From NCBI RefSeq assembly GCF_008704655.1, contig NZ_CP023688.1, positions 496,001 through 560,000 on the forward strand: a DNA stretch of 64,000 nucleotides, given 5' to 3'. Shown here piece after piece: positions 33,592-42,836 of this stretch. Within the stretch, counting starts at the first letter, position 1. Every line of letters begins with the position of its first letter. A program made the translations under genes and the position numbers. The notes under the pieces are model-generated. The model had not been told where the DNA came from, did not search any database, and saw only the letters and a list, made by a program, of their open reading frames with translations. Source of the DNA: Streptomyces rimosus. GTDB taxonomy: Bacteria > Actinomycetota > Actinomycetes > Streptomycetales > Streptomycetaceae.

Positions 33592-33696
33592 GGCGCGGGA
33601 TGGCCGGAAAGGAGTGCGGTGCCGCAGCGACTGCGGTGCGAGGGTGTTCCGGGGTACTCCGGTGCGGGGCCGGAGACCGGTCGCTCTGGGGGGATC

Positions 33697-34929
33697 ATGA
33701 GGGGCAGAGCCGCGCTGATTTCGGGACTGGCGGCGGTCGTGGTGGCGGTCGGCGGTGTGGCGGCTCCGGCAGCGGCGGCAGGCCCGCCCCGTACCGAGCG
33801 GATCAGCGTCACCGCGAACGGCACCCAGGGCGACGGCCGTTCGTATGCCCCCTCCCTCAGCGCCGACGGCCGTGTCGTCGCCTTCGCCTCCCAGGCCACC
33901 ACCTTCGCGCCGGACAGCGTGAAGTACCGGCCGCAGGTCTTCTGGAAGGATCTGCGCACCGGTGCCCTGGCCCGGGTCACCGCCCGGGACGTGGGCGCGC
34001 CCGCGGACGCGTGGACGGACGAGGCCGCACTGAGCGCCGACGGCCGTCACCTGGCGTTCGCGTCCGTCTCGCACACCGACGACGGGCGGCCCGGCCCGCC
34101 GGGCGAGATCGCGGACGTGTACGTACGGGATTTGCGTACCGGCCGTACCGTCAAGGCGAACGTCGGCCTGGACGACGGCTACGGCATCGTCTCCCGGAGC
34201 CCGTCCCTCAGCGCGGACGGCCGCTATGTCGCCTTCGTGGCGGACGACACGCCGTGGTACCCGCTCGGCGTGCGGGGCGAAGTGCGCATCTACGTAAGGG
34301 ACTTGACCGAGGGAGTCACTCAGCGGGTGAGCGCGCCGCCGGCCGACTGGGCCCGGGGCGCCGCCGACCCGAAGATCAGCGCGGACGGCCGCTTCGTCGC
34401 GTACGGGCTGTACGTGTCGAAGGTGTCCGGGCCGCCGGTGCAGGACGTGTACGTCACCGACCGGAAGACCGGGCGCACGCAGCAGGTCGATGTGCCGTAC
34501 GACGGAGCCGGACCCTCGGACCGGATGTCCACCCTGACCGGTATCGGCCCCGACGGCCGCCATGTCCTCTTCCGGACCCGCTCCGACAAGATCACGCCCG
34601 GTGACACCAACCAGGGGGACAACGTCTTCGTCCGCGACCTGCGCCGCGCCACGACCTGGCGGCTGGACGCCACCGAGCCCGGCGCGAGCACTTCGGCGGG
34701 CGCTTTCAGCGCCGACGGCCGGCACCTCGTCTTCCAGGACGGTACGGGGATCAGCGTGCGCGACCTCGAAACGGGCCGGACGCGACGGGTGCAGGCCCCG
34801 GGCACCGGACGGCACGGCCCGCCCGCGCCCGACGCGCAGGCCCGGCGCATCGCCTTCTCTTCCTGGGCGACGGACCTGGTGCCCGGTGACACCAACGACA
34901 CCGAGGACGTGTTCCTGCTGTGCCGGTGA
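33697..34929 (+). CDS. Secreted TolB-like beta-propeller protein
   Basis: A 410-residue protein with a signal peptide (MRGRAALISGLAAVVVAVGG..., cleavage near AAA at residue 28). Repeated TolB/WD40-like blades carry SADGRxVAF motifs at least six times (for example SLSADGRVVAFAS, ALSADGRHLAFAS, SLSADGRYVAFVA) and VRDLxTGRT strands between them. ATG 33697 follows GGGGGG. It lies 105 bp after the permease operon; no iron box is seen in front of it. Function unknown; probably an extracellular binding protein. Confidence 0.75.
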   Translation: MRGRAALISGLAAVVVAVGGVAAPAAAAGPPRTERISVTANGTQGDGRSYAPSLSADGRVVAFASQATTFAPDSVKYRPQVFWKDLRTGALARVTARDVGAPADAWTDEAALSADGRHLAFASVSHTDDGRPGPPGEIADVYVRDLRTGRTVKANVGLDDGYGIVSRSPSLSADGRYVAFVADDTPWYPLGVRGEVRIYVRDLTEGVTQRVSAPPADWARGAADPKISADGRFVAYGLYVSKVSGPPVQDVYVTDRKTGRTQQVDVPYDGAGPSDRMSTLTGIGPDGRHVLFRTRSDKITPGDTNQGDNVFVRDLRRATTWRLDATEPGASTSAGAFSADGRHLVFQDGTGISVRDLETGRTRRVQAPGTGRHGPPAPDAQARRIAFSSWATDLVPGDTNDTEDVFLLCR

Positions 34930-34962
34930 CGCTCGCCTCCCCCGCGGGCGAGCGGTCCCGGG

Positions 34963-35538
34963 TCACCTGCCCCGTACGGCGCGGAAGCGGAACCTTCCCT
35001 TCGTGACGGTGATGTCGACCTGCCCGAACCCGGCGGCGCGCAGCCGCCGCGGCAGCGTGTCCGGCGGTACGGGCACGTAGGTGTCGCCCAGGTGCAGCAG
35101 ACGGAACGTCACACTCGCGCAGCCGTCGCAGCCCGCGAAGACGCCGCCGGGGCGCAGTACCCGCCCGGCCTCCGCGAACAGGCGGTCCTGCTGTTCCGGG
35201 GACGGCACATGGTGCAGCATGGTGAAGCAGACGACGGTGTCGAAGCCGCCGTCGGGGAACGGCATCGACGTCCCGTCGCCGTGCACGACTTCGACCCGTT
35301 CCCCGTACGTCTCCTGAAGGTCCTTCGCGAAGTCCGCGTCGACTTCCAGGACGCTGAGGCGGCCGGGCACGCGCCGTTCCAGAACGCGGGTGGTGGCGCC
35401 GTAGCCGGGGCCGATCTCCAGGGTGGCGGCGCCGGGTTCCACTCCGTCCAGGGCCCACGGGAGCAGGCTCCGTTCGACCCCGCGGGCCCACTTGTCGGAG
35501 CTGCAGATCCACTGGTGTAACCGATTCATGGAGGTCAT
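34963..35538 (-). CDS. Class I SAM-dependent methyltransferase
   Basis: A 191-residue methyltransferase. Motif I EIGPGYGATTRVLE is near residues 41-54, and VLEVDADFAKDL, HGDGTSMPFPDGGFDTVVC and LRPGGVFAGCDGC follow. It resembles the UbiE/Methyltransf_11 group; substrate unknown. Its start lies only six bases from the ATG of the divergent AraC gene, so one of the two starts may be annotated slightly too far upstream (M4 of this protein is an alternative). Confidence 0.82.
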   Translation of the reverse strand: MTSMNRLHQWICSSDKWARGVERSLLPWALDGVEPGAATLEIGPGYGATTRVLERRVPGRLSVLEVDADFAKDLQETYGERVEVVHGDGTSMPFPDGGFDTVVCFTMLHHVPSPEQQDRLFAEAGRVLRPGGVFAGCDGCASVTFRLLHLGDTYVPVPPDTLPRRLRAAGFGQVDITVTKGRFRFRAVRGR

Positions 35539-35544
35539 GCGGCG

Positions 35545-36357
35545 ATGCTAGGAACCGCGGAGGATGTCCACCACGAGGTGGGGGGACACACCTTGTCGCG
35601 ATACGGACAGCTGGCGCCGCGCGGCGGATATCCGCAGGCCGCCGTCGTCGTCGGCAGCTTCGCGGTGGGCGACGGCCAGTGGTACGGGCGGCACTGGCAC
35701 ACGACCCACCAACTGGCCTGGGCCGAGCGCGGGGTCATCGCCGTACGCGCCCTGGGCAACACCTGGGTGCTGCCGCCGACCATGGCGCTGTGGATACCGG
35801 CCGGCACCGAGCACGCGACCGGCGCGTCCGGCCCGGTCCTGGGCCGGAGCCTGTGGTGCCGGCCCGACCGCTGTCCGGTGGACTGGTCGGTGCCCACCGT
35901 CGTGGGCGTCCCGCCCCTGCTGCGCGAGCTGATCGTGTACCTGGCCGACGACGGTCTGAGCGCGGACGCCAGGCAGCGGGCCGAAGCGGTCGCACTCGAC
36001 CAGCTGGTGCCGCTGTCGGTGGCGACCGTACTGGCGCCGCTGCCGCGGGACCCGCGGGCGCGCCACGTCGCCCGCGCCCTGCGCGCGCACCCGGCGGACG
36101 ACCGGACGCTGGCGCAGTGGGGCGCCGAAGTGGGCGCGAGCGCCCGGACGCTGGCCCGCGCGTTCGCCGCGGAGACGGGCCTGCCGTTCGGTCAGTGGCG
36201 TACCCGGGTCCGCCTCCAGGCCGCGATGCCACTGCTGGCGGGCGGCGCGACGGTGGCGGCCACGGCCGCACGGGTCGGCTACGCGTCACCGAGCGCGTTC
36301 GTGGCGGCGTTCCGGCGGGTGGTGGGGGTGCCGCCCGGGGTCTACTTCTCGCCTTGA
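35545..36357 (+). CDS. AraC-family transcriptional regulator
   Basis: A 270-residue regulator with an N-terminal cupin (WHTTHQLAWAERGVIAVRA, then LPPTMALWIPAGTEH) and C-terminal AraC HTH (LAQWGAEVGASARTLARAFA and AARVGYASPSAFVAAFRRVV). This arrangement is common in Streptomyces regulators of neighbouring efflux or methyltransferase genes. Divergent from the methyltransferase with six bases between starts. Ligand unknown. Confidence 0.85.
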   Translation: MLGTAEDVHHEVGGHTLSRYGQLAPRGGYPQAAVVVGSFAVGDGQWYGRHWHTTHQLAWAERGVIAVRALGNTWVLPPTMALWIPAGTEHATGASGPVLGRSLWCRPDRCPVDWSVPTVVGVPPLLRELIVYLADDGLSADARQRAEAVALDQLVPLSVATVLAPLPRDPRARHVARALRAHPADDRTLAQWGAEVGASARTLARAFAAETGLPFGQWRTRVRLQAAMPLLAGGATVAATAARVGYASPSAFVAAFRRVVGVPPGVYFSP

Positions 36358-36403
36358 CGGTCCTCTCATCGTGGCGGTCTTCTCGCCCTGACGACTCGAC
36401 CGG

Positions 36404-37282
36404 TCAGGACATCAGGTGCTGGATCGCGTCGGCGGTGGCCCGCGGCGCCTCACGGGGCGGGAAGTGCCCGATGCCGGGCAGCAGGACGCGTTCGTAAGGG
36501 CCTGCGAACAGGCCCTCCTGCCCCTCGGTGGTGCCGGCGCGATTGTCCCCGTCCTGCTCGCCGTGGAGTACGAGCGTGGGGACGCGGACGGGCGGCGGGT
36601 CGGCGAGGCGGTCCTCGATGTCCTGGTAGGCCGGATCGCCGGGCGCCTCGCCCCAGCGGTGCAGGTAGGCGTGGACGGTGATGTCGGCCCAGTCGGGGTT
36701 GTCCCAGGCTTCGGCCGCCTGCTCGAAGTCGGCGTCGGCGAAGCTCCACCCGGGTGACCAGGTGCTCCACAGATAGCGGCAGAAGCCGCGGCGGTCCTCG
36801 GTCATCGCCCGGCGCCCCCGGGCGGTGGCCATGTACCACTCGTACCAGTAGGCGTGGGCCAGCGGATACGGCACCGCGCTGTCGGGCCGGTTGGTCGAGT
36901 AGCCCGCCGAGATCGCGACGAGCGCGCTGATCCGGTCGGGGAACAGCGCGCCGACGACGTATCCGGCGCGGGCTCCCCAGTCGTGCCCCGCCACCACCAC
37001 GTCATGCAGGTCCAGCGCCTCGACGAAGTCGGCCAGGTCGCGGCCGAGCGCGCCGATCTGCCCGCTGCGCCGCCGGTCGGCGGAGCGGAAGCGGGTGGGC
37101 CCGAAGCCGCGCAGATACGGCCGGTGGACCCGGCAGCCGGCCCGGTGCAGGTACGGCAGCACCCCGTCCCAGCAGTGGATGTCGTCCGGCCAGCCGTGCA
37201 CCGCCACCACCGGCCGCCCGTCCGGCGGGCCACTGACGTCGTAGGCGATCCGCAGGGCGGCGGTGTCCACGTAATCGTTCAT
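36404..37282 (-). CDS. Alpha/beta hydrolase of epoxide hydrolase/dehalogenase type
   Basis: A 292-residue hydrolase with HGWPDDIHCWDGVLPYL and the nucleophile elbow AGHDWGARAG, where Asp replaces Ser as in epoxide hydrolases and haloalkane dehalogenases. A Trp-rich cap region and the C-terminal GIGHFPPREAP with the catalytic His follow. Single gene; substrate unknown. Confidence 0.83.
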   Translation of the reverse strand: MNDYVDTAALRIAYDVSGPPDGRPVVAVHGWPDDIHCWDGVLPYLHRAGCRVHRPYLRGFGPTRFRSADRRRSGQIGALGRDLADFVEALDLHDVVVAGHDWGARAGYVVGALFPDRISALVAISAGYSTNRPDSAVPYPLAHAYWYEWYMATARGRRAMTEDRRGFCRYLWSTWSPGWSFADADFEQAAEAWDNPDWADITVHAYLHRWGEAPGDPAYQDIEDRLADPPPVRVPTLVLHGEQDGDNRAGTTEGQEGLFAGPYERVLLPGIGHFPPREAPRATADAIQHLMS

Positions 37283-37453
37283 CCCGGGTGGGTAGCCGGA
37301 GCGGTCGGCCCTGAACGGCGGGCGGTGGCGGTCCCGGCGCGCTCACCCGCCCGGGCGCAGGGCGCGGAGTTCCCAACTGGCGTCGCCCCGCCGCCGCGTG
37401 GGCTCCGGGAGGAACCCGACCCCGCCCGCCACCCAAGATCACCGGGGTGCAGA

Positions 37454-38056
37454 ATGACCCGTATGTCGATACCGAACACGCCGACGACGGCGACGCTCGA
37501 CGATGCCACGATGATCGGCCGCACCCTGGCCCGCGCCTTCGACGACGATCCGATGATGCACTGGTTCCTGCCCGGCGAGGACGCCCGCGAGGAGCGGCTG
37601 GGCCGCTACTTCACCACGATCTTCACCCGGCAGTACGCCCATCACGGTGTGTGCGAGCGCACCGGAGCGGCGGCCGCCTTCTGGGTGCCCCCGGAGGCGC
37701 GGGACAAGGCCGTTCCCGACGAGGAGACACTGCGGGAGCTCGATGGCCTCCTCGGCGGCCGCGGGCCCATGTTCCGGAAGACCGTCGGGGCGGCCGCCGA
37801 GCACGCGCCCCAGGAGCCGCACTGGTACCTGGCCGTGATCGGCGCCGACCCGGCCGGCCAGGGGCAGGGGCACGGGGCCGCCCTGCTGCGCTCGGGGCTG
37901 GCGAAGGCCGACGCGGCGGGCCTGCCGGTGTACCTGGAGTCCTCCAAGTCGGCCAACCTGCCCTTCTACGAGCACTTCGGCTTCACCGTGCTGCAGGAGG
38001 TGCAGCTGCCGGAGAACGGGCCGACGCTGTGGATGATGCGACGCCCGGAACGCTGA
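37454..38056 (+). CDS. GNAT-family N-acetyltransferase
   Basis: A 200-residue acetyltransferase. The acetyl-CoA site is GADPAGQGQGHGAALLRSGL near residues 133-152, and NLPFYEHFGFTVLQE follows. The substrate is not apparent. The iron-box palindrome starts one base after its stop and may also end its transcript. It may read into the downstream esterase, but the box suggests separate control. Confidence 0.82.
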   Translation: MTRMSIPNTPTTATLDDATMIGRTLARAFDDDPMMHWFLPGEDAREERLGRYFTTIFTRQYAHHGVCERTGAAAAFWVPPEARDKAVPDEETLRELDGLLGGRGPMFRKTVGAAAEHAPQEPHWYLAVIGADPAGQGQGHGAALLRSGLAKADAAGLPVYLESSKSANLPFYEHFGFTVLQEVQLPENGPTLWMMRRPER

Positions 38057-38057
38057 C

Positions 38058-38085
38058 GATAAGGTAAGGCTCGCCTTACCTTATC
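38058..38085. promoter_or_regulatory. Iron box palindrome before second siderophore esterase
   Basis: Perfect 13-bp inverted repeat GATAAGGTAAGGC / GCCTTACCTTATC with a 2-bp centre. Its core (38060-38078) matches the DmdR/IdeR box TTAGGTTAGGCTCACCTAA at 15 of 19 positions. It lies 42 bp upstream of the esterase ATG. Confidence 0.75.
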
Positions 38086-38127
38086 GACCGCCCGGCCACC
38101 CGCGCCCCGGACACGGAGACCGTCCCG

Positions 38128-39405
38128 ATGACCGCAGCCGCCCCGCCCGCCGACACGCCGCGCCATCCTCCCCGGGTACCGCGGCCCTCCCCCGTGCCGC
38201 GTGTCACGGACGAGCGGGTGGTCCGCCGGGCGGGCGGGGCGGACTTCTGGCGGGCGGTGGAGCAGGAGGGCACGCCGCTGGTCGGGCCGGATCCGTGGGG
38301 CGCGGCGGACCACGCGCTGGTCACGTTTCTGTGGCGTGGCTCCGGAACCACCCGCGCGGTCCTGGTGTCGCCGAACAAGCTCGCCGATCCGCGCGATCCG
38401 GCGGGCAATCTCATGGACCGCGTTCCCGGCACGGACGTGTGGCACTGGTCCGTACGGATGCGCCGGGACTGGCACGCCACATACACGCTGTGTGTGGACG
38501 AGGGCGACGGTCCCGGCGCCGACGACGAGGCGTACTGGCCGTGGCTGCGTGCGCAGCGGCGCCTGGACCCGCTCAATCCGCATACCCTCGCGAGCCGTTG
38601 GGGCGGACCCCCGGCCTCCTGCGTCGCGCTGTCCGACGCGCCGCGCGGCGAGGAGTGGCGCGAGCGGCCGGGCGTCCCCCGCGGCAGCATCTCCGTGCAT
38701 ACAGTGCACAGCGCCCGGCTGGGCAACGCGCGCCGGGTGTGGCGATACGCGCCGCCGCGCGGTGCCGAACCGGGCGCCGAACTGCCCGTCCTCGTCCTCC
38801 TGGACGGAGAGATGTGGCAGCCGGGGCTCGGGGTGGCCACCCTGCTGGACAACCTCATCGCGGACGGCAGGATTGCGCCGCTGGTCGCGCTGCTGCCGGA
38901 GTCCCTGGGCGCGGACGCCCGCTGGGCCGAGATGACCTGCGATCCGCGGTTCGCCGGGTTCCTCGCGGACGAGCTGCTGCCGTGGGCCGCCGCGGACCTT
39001 CCGCTGGCCGCCGACCCGGCCCGTACCGTCGTGGCGGGCCAGAGCCTGGGCGGTCTGACCGCCGCGTACACCGCGGTGACCGCGCCCGGCCGGTTCGGCT
39101 GTGTCCTGGCGCAGTCCGGCTCCTTCTGGTGGCCGAACGGGCCCGGCGCCCAGTGGCTGACCGAGCGGATCGCCGCGTCCCCGCGGCTGCCGGTACGGTT
39201 CCGGCTCTCGGCGGGTGAGCAGGAGTGGGTCGCCCTGCCCGCGAACCGCCGGCTGCGCGACACCCTGGCGGCCAAGGGCTACGAGGACGCGGTCTACCGC
39301 GAGTACAACGGCGGCCACGACTACCTGTGCTGGCGTACGGAACTGGCCGACGGGCTGTGCGCGCTGCTCGGCCCGGGGGCGGCGGCGGGATCCGCCGACG
39401 GCTGA
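38128..39405 (+). CDS. Second enterochelin esterase-like hydrolase
   Basis: A 425-residue Fes/IroD-family esterase, paralogous to 21577-22914 and sharing its blocks: VTFLWRGSGTTRAVLV, MDRVPGTDVWHWSVRMR, VLLDGEMWQPG, the nucleophile GQSLGGLTA and GGHDYLCW. ATG 38128 has CGGAG upstream. It is controlled by its own iron box. Two such enzymes are expected when native and glycosylated, or cyclic and linear, siderophores need different hydrolysis. The last 85 bp overlap the 3' end of the convergent MFS gene. Confidence 0.9.
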   Translation: MTAAAPPADTPRHPPRVPRPSPVPRVTDERVVRRAGGADFWRAVEQEGTPLVGPDPWGAADHALVTFLWRGSGTTRAVLVSPNKLADPRDPAGNLMDRVPGTDVWHWSVRMRRDWHATYTLCVDEGDGPGADDEAYWPWLRAQRRLDPLNPHTLASRWGGPPASCVALSDAPRGEEWRERPGVPRGSISVHTVHSARLGNARRVWRYAPPRGAEPGAELPVLVLLDGEMWQPGLGVATLLDNLIADGRIAPLVALLPESLGADARWAEMTCDPRFAGFLADELLPWAAADLPLAADPARTVVAGQSLGGLTAAYTAVTAPGRFGCVLAQSGSFWWPNGPGAQWLTERIAASPRLPVRFRLSAGEQEWVALPANRRLRDTLAAKGYEDAVYREYNGGHDYLCWRTELADGLCALLGPGAAAGSADG

Positions 39406-40625
39406 CGGCGGCAGGACGGGGCCGCGTACAGCGCCCGTAGGTGGCGGACCAGAGCGACCGCGGCGAGTCCCGCCGCAAGCGCGCATACGCCCCACCACCC
39501 GGCCCCGCTCCAGACGCGCGCCCCGAACCAGGAACCCGCACTGCCGCCCAGGTAAGCGCAGGTCATATAGGCGGTGTTGAGCCTGCTGCGGGCGTCGGGG
39601 CGCAGGGCGTAGACCCGGGCCTGGTTGGCGACCATGCCGGATTGCATCGCGACGTCGAGGAGCAGCGTGCCGAGGACCAGCGCGGCCAGGCCCGGCGCGC
39701 CGCCGCGAGCGCCCGCGGCGAGGATCGCGGCCGAGACGGGGACGGCGGCCAGGCACACGGTGTTCACCGGATCGGGCCCGAAGCGGTCCACCAGGCGGCC
39801 CACGAGCGGAGTGCAGAACATGGTCGCCGCACCGACCAGGGCGAGCATGCCGACGGCCGGAGCGCCCAGCCGGTAGGCCGGACCGTCGAGGAGGAGCGCC
39901 AGACAGGTCCAGACGGCGGAGAATCCGGCGAAGACGGTCGCCTGGTACAGGCAGGAGCGGCGCAGCTGCGGCTCGGTGCGCAGCAGGCGCAGCGGTTCGG
40001 CCAGGAGCGCGGGGTAGGACTGCCGGGAGCCGGGAGCCGTCGCGGGCACCGCGAACGCCAGCACGGTGGCGAGGAGCAGGGCCACGGCCGCGGCCACCAG
40101 GTACGGGGCCCGCCAGCCCAGCCATTCGCCGAGCGTGCCGCTGAACGTACGGGCCAGCAGCATGCCGCCGGTGGATCCGCTCAGCAGGGTGCCGATCACC
40201 GCGCCCCGGCGGTCGGGGGCCACGAGACCGGCCGCCAGTGGGCCGACGACCTGAGCGGCCACCGTGGTCAGGCCGACCACGGCGCTGAGCGCGACAAGGG
40301 GTTGCAGGGCGGACGCGCAGCCCGCGGCCAGCAGGGCCAGTCCGGTGAGGGCGAGCAGGACGACGAGGAACGAGCGGTGCGCGAACCGGTCACCGAGGGG
40401 GACCAGCAGGACGATGCCGGCCGTGTATCCGATCTGTGTGGCGGTCACGGCCAGCGCGGCCGTGTCGGACGGCACGTGCAGCCCGTCCGCGAGGAGCGGG
40501 GTGACGGCCTGCGGGAAGTAGATGTTGCCCACGGCCACGGCGCAGGTGACGGCCAGGAGCAGGACCAGCCGGCGGCTCATCGGCGGGCCGCGGGGGTGCG
40601 GGGCTGCGTCATGGTTGTAGTTCAC
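39321..40625 (-). CDS. MFS transporter
   Basis: A 434-residue 12-helix major facilitator. Seen: PLGDRFAHRSFLVVLLALTG (A-motif region), GTLLSGSTGGMLLARTFSG (C-motif-like) and the second-half GRLVDRFGPD. The family is drug/arabinose-efflux-like. GTG 40625 is the longest start; ATG 40580 (MSRRLVLLL) is equally good. The last ~28 residues are a Ser/Pro-rich tail encoded antisense to the end of the esterase. Divergent from an ArsR-type regulator, which probably controls it. Siderophore export, as by EntS, is possible, but no iron box is seen here. Confidence 0.85.
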   Translation of the reverse strand: MNYNHDAAPHPRGPPMSRRLVLLLAVTCAVAVGNIYFPQAVTPLLADGLHVPSDTAALAVTATQIGYTAGIVLLVPLGDRFAHRSFLVVLLALTGLALLAAGCASALQPLVALSAVVGLTTVAAQVVGPLAAGLVAPDRRGAVIGTLLSGSTGGMLLARTFSGTLGEWLGWRAPYLVAAAVALLLATVLAFAVPATAPGSRQSYPALLAEPLRLLRTEPQLRRSCLYQATVFAGFSAVWTCLALLLDGPAYRLGAPAVGMLALVGAATMFCTPLVGRLVDRFGPDPVNTVCLAAVPVSAAILAAGARGGAPGLAALVLGTLLLDVAMQSGMVANQARVYALRPDARSRLNTAYMTCAYLGGSAGSWFGARVWSGAGWWGVCALAAGLAAVALVRHLRALYAAPSCRRQPSADPAAAPGPSSAHSPSASSVRQHR

Positions 40626-40667
40626 GGCACCGGCGGACCGGAGCCCATCGATGTAGCGTAGGGCTTA

Positions 40668-41657
40668 ATGATCAGCTTCGCGCTCGATGTCGAGGACCTC
40701 GCGGACACCCGGTTCGCCGTCTCGCCGTTGCAGGAAACCGTGTTCAGCCTGCGGGTCCTGCACAGTCCGGGGCTCTTCGCGCTGCATCTCCCGTGGCGCC
40801 GGTCCGTGCTCGGCAGGCTCGGCGCGCTGGACACCGGCCTGCTGATGTCCCTGGTGGCGCGCAGACTGACGCTGCCGGACTTCCTGACGCCCAGGCCGGC
40901 GGGCTTCGCCCCGGCCTTCGAAGAAGAGTTGGCCCAGGTCCGCGGCACTCCCCCGGACCTGGTACGCCGTGACCTGCTCGCCACCCATGCGCCGGACCCG
41001 CTCCCCGAAGCGCTGCGCGACGCGGCCGCGCAGGACGACGCGTCGGCCGTACGGCTCCGGGACACCGTCTGTGAGCTGCTGCGGGGCTACTGGGAGATCG
41101 CCGTGCGGCCGTGGTGGCCGCAGATACGGCTCGTGGTGGAAGCCGACATGACGTACCGCGCGCGGCAGCTGGCCATGGGCGGCACCCGGCTGCTCTTCGC
41201 CGACATGCATCCCAACCTGCGGTGGCACGACGGCGTGCTGTACATCGACAAGATGATCAGCAGGCACCACGCGGCGGCCTCGGGCCGGGGACTGCTCCTG
41301 CTGCCCTCGGTGTTCGCCCACAAGCCCGCGCCGCCGGTCAGCCCGCAGGCGCCCCCGTCCCTGGTCTATCCCAGCCGTGGGGTCGGGACGCTCTGGGCGT
41401 CGGCGCCGACCACCGGCACGCGTGACCTCGTGTCGCTGATCGGCGCCCCTCGCACGAAACTGCTCACCCTCCTCGAGGAGCCGCTGCCCACGGTCGAACT
41501 GGCCCGCCGCCTGCGGGTGACGCCCAGCGCCGTGTCCCAGCACCTGCGTGTCCTGCACGCCACCGGGCTGGTCACGCGCGCCCGCCACGGGCGGCAGGTC
41601 CTGTACCGGCGCAGCCCCCTCGGCGATCAGCTGACGGGGGACGCCCCGCAGCGGTGA
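40668..41657 (+). CDS. ArsR-type regulator with DUF5937-like N-terminal domain
   Basis: A 329-residue protein. The first ~240 residues (VEDLADTRFAVSPLQETVFS...) match the DUF5937-like domain of large Streptomyces ArsR regulators. The C-terminal winged helix is KLLTLLEEPLPTVELARRLR followed by TPSAVSQHLRVLHATGLVTR. No metal-binding ELCVC motif is visible, so it is not a typical metal sensor. Divergent from the MFS gene (42 bp apart) and likely its repressor. Confidence 0.82.
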   Translation: MISFALDVEDLADTRFAVSPLQETVFSLRVLHSPGLFALHLPWRRSVLGRLGALDTGLLMSLVARRLTLPDFLTPRPAGFAPAFEEELAQVRGTPPDLVRRDLLATHAPDPLPEALRDAAAQDDASAVRLRDTVCELLRGYWEIAVRPWWPQIRLVVEADMTYRARQLAMGGTRLLFADMHPNLRWHDGVLYIDKMISRHHAAASGRGLLLLPSVFAHKPAPPVSPQAPPSLVYPSRGVGTLWASAPTTGTRDLVSLIGAPRTKLLTLLEEPLPTVELARRLRVTPSAVSQHLRVLHATGLVTRARHGRQVLYRRSPLGDQLTGDAPQR

Positions 41658-41676
41658 CCGCCGTACGTCCGTGCCC

Positions 41677-42765
41677 TCAGCGCGAGCGCGTGAGGCTGAT
41701 GCGGTGCACCGAGTCGACGCGGTCCGCGCCCGCCGCGGACTTGTCCACGACGTAGGCCGTGCCGCGGCGGACCGTGACGTGGTTGGGGTTGGGGCCGGTG
41801 GCCAGGTCGGCCAGGACGGTGCCCTTCTCCGGGTCCACGACGGTCGTGGTGCCGCTGCCCCGGTTGGCGACGAAGACCCGGCCGGAGCGGTGGTCGGCGG
41901 CGACGGAGATGGCGCCGGCGCCGGTGGTGACGGTCCGGGTGACGGTGCCCTTGCGCAGGTCGACGACGGAGAGGGTGCCCGCGGCCTGGTTGGCCGTGTA
42001 GGCGGTGCGGCCGTCGGCGGACAGCTCGATGCCGATGGGGGCGTCACCGGTGGGGATGAAGCGCGGCTCGGACTTGTACGGGCTGACCGCGATGATCCGG
42101 TCGTTGGTCAGGTCGGTGGCGTAGGCGGTGCCGGTGTGGGTGTCGACGGCGAGCCCGGCGGCGCCCGCGCCCTCGACCTTGACCCGCTTCTTCTCCTTGA
42201 ACGTACGGGTGTCGAAGGCGACCACGGAGCCGTCGCCGAAGCCGCTGGCCCAGGCGAGGTCGTGGCGCTTGTCGACAACGATCTCGCGGGCGTGGGCGAC
42301 GCCCGGGAGGGTGGCGAGGTGCTTGCCGGTGCGCTGGCTGTAGACGGCCACCGAGTTGTTGCGGGTGTTGGTGGTCCACACGGTGTCGTGCTCGTCGTCC
42401 ACGGCCACGCCGTAGACCGCCTCGACCGCGCCGGTCGCCTGGTCGGTGACCGGCGGCGTGTAGGCGGCCTTGGTCTTGAGCGTCTTCGGGTCGACCTTCA
42501 GCAGTCCGGACCGGGTGACCGGCGGGCGGCCGACGGCTGTCGTGGCCCACAGGACGTGGTGGCGCTCGGAGTAGGCCGACTGGTAGAGCCCGGTGGCCAG
42601 TTGGGCGGTGTCCACGCGGTACGACGGCTGGTGCGCGGGCCGGTCGTGCGCGACGGCGGTGCCGCTCACCGCGAGGACGCTGCCCGCGGCGACGGCGAGG
42701 GCGGTGGTGTGGCGGACGAGGCGGCGGGCGGCAGGGCGGGACTTCGGCGTCCTGGGGGCGCTCAT
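41677..42765 (-). CDS. Secreted YncE-like beta-propeller protein
   Basis: A 362-residue exported protein with an N-terminal signal (LVRHTTALAVAAGSVLAVSG, cleavage near AVA-HD). Seven-blade YVTN/YncE-type repeats follow (LSADGRTAYTANQAAGTLSV, DHRSGRVFVANRGSGTTTVV, DDEHDTVWTTNTRNNSVAVY). E. coli YncE is, as I recall, also iron-regulated. An iron box lies 72 bp upstream, so the gene belongs to the low-iron response. A role in siderophore or haem handling at the surface is inferred. Confidence 0.85.
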   Translation of the reverse strand: MSAPRTPKSRPAARRLVRHTTALAVAAGSVLAVSGTAVAHDRPAHQPSYRVDTAQLATGLYQSAYSERHHVLWATTAVGRPPVTRSGLLKVDPKTLKTKAAYTPPVTDQATGAVEAVYGVAVDDEHDTVWTTNTRNNSVAVYSQRTGKHLATLPGVAHAREIVVDKRHDLAWASGFGDGSVVAFDTRTFKEKKRVKVEGAGAAGLAVDTHTGTAYATDLTNDRIIAVSPYKSEPRFIPTGDAPIGIELSADGRTAYTANQAAGTLSVVDLRKGTVTRTVTTGAGAISVAADHRSGRVFVANRGSGTTTVVDPEKGTVLADLATGPNPNHVTVRRGTAYVVDKSAAGADRVDSVHRISLTRSR

Positions 42766-42836
42766 GGTCTGGACTCCTCCTGAAGAGGCAGGCGGGAGAG
42801 GGAAGTCGGAGGAGGATCCCCCGACGCGATCACAGG

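Noticed and set aside
39321..40625. MFS transporter as a dedicated siderophore exporter
   Set aside because: It has a divergent ArsR-type regulator and no iron box; the IroC-like exporter is a better candidate.
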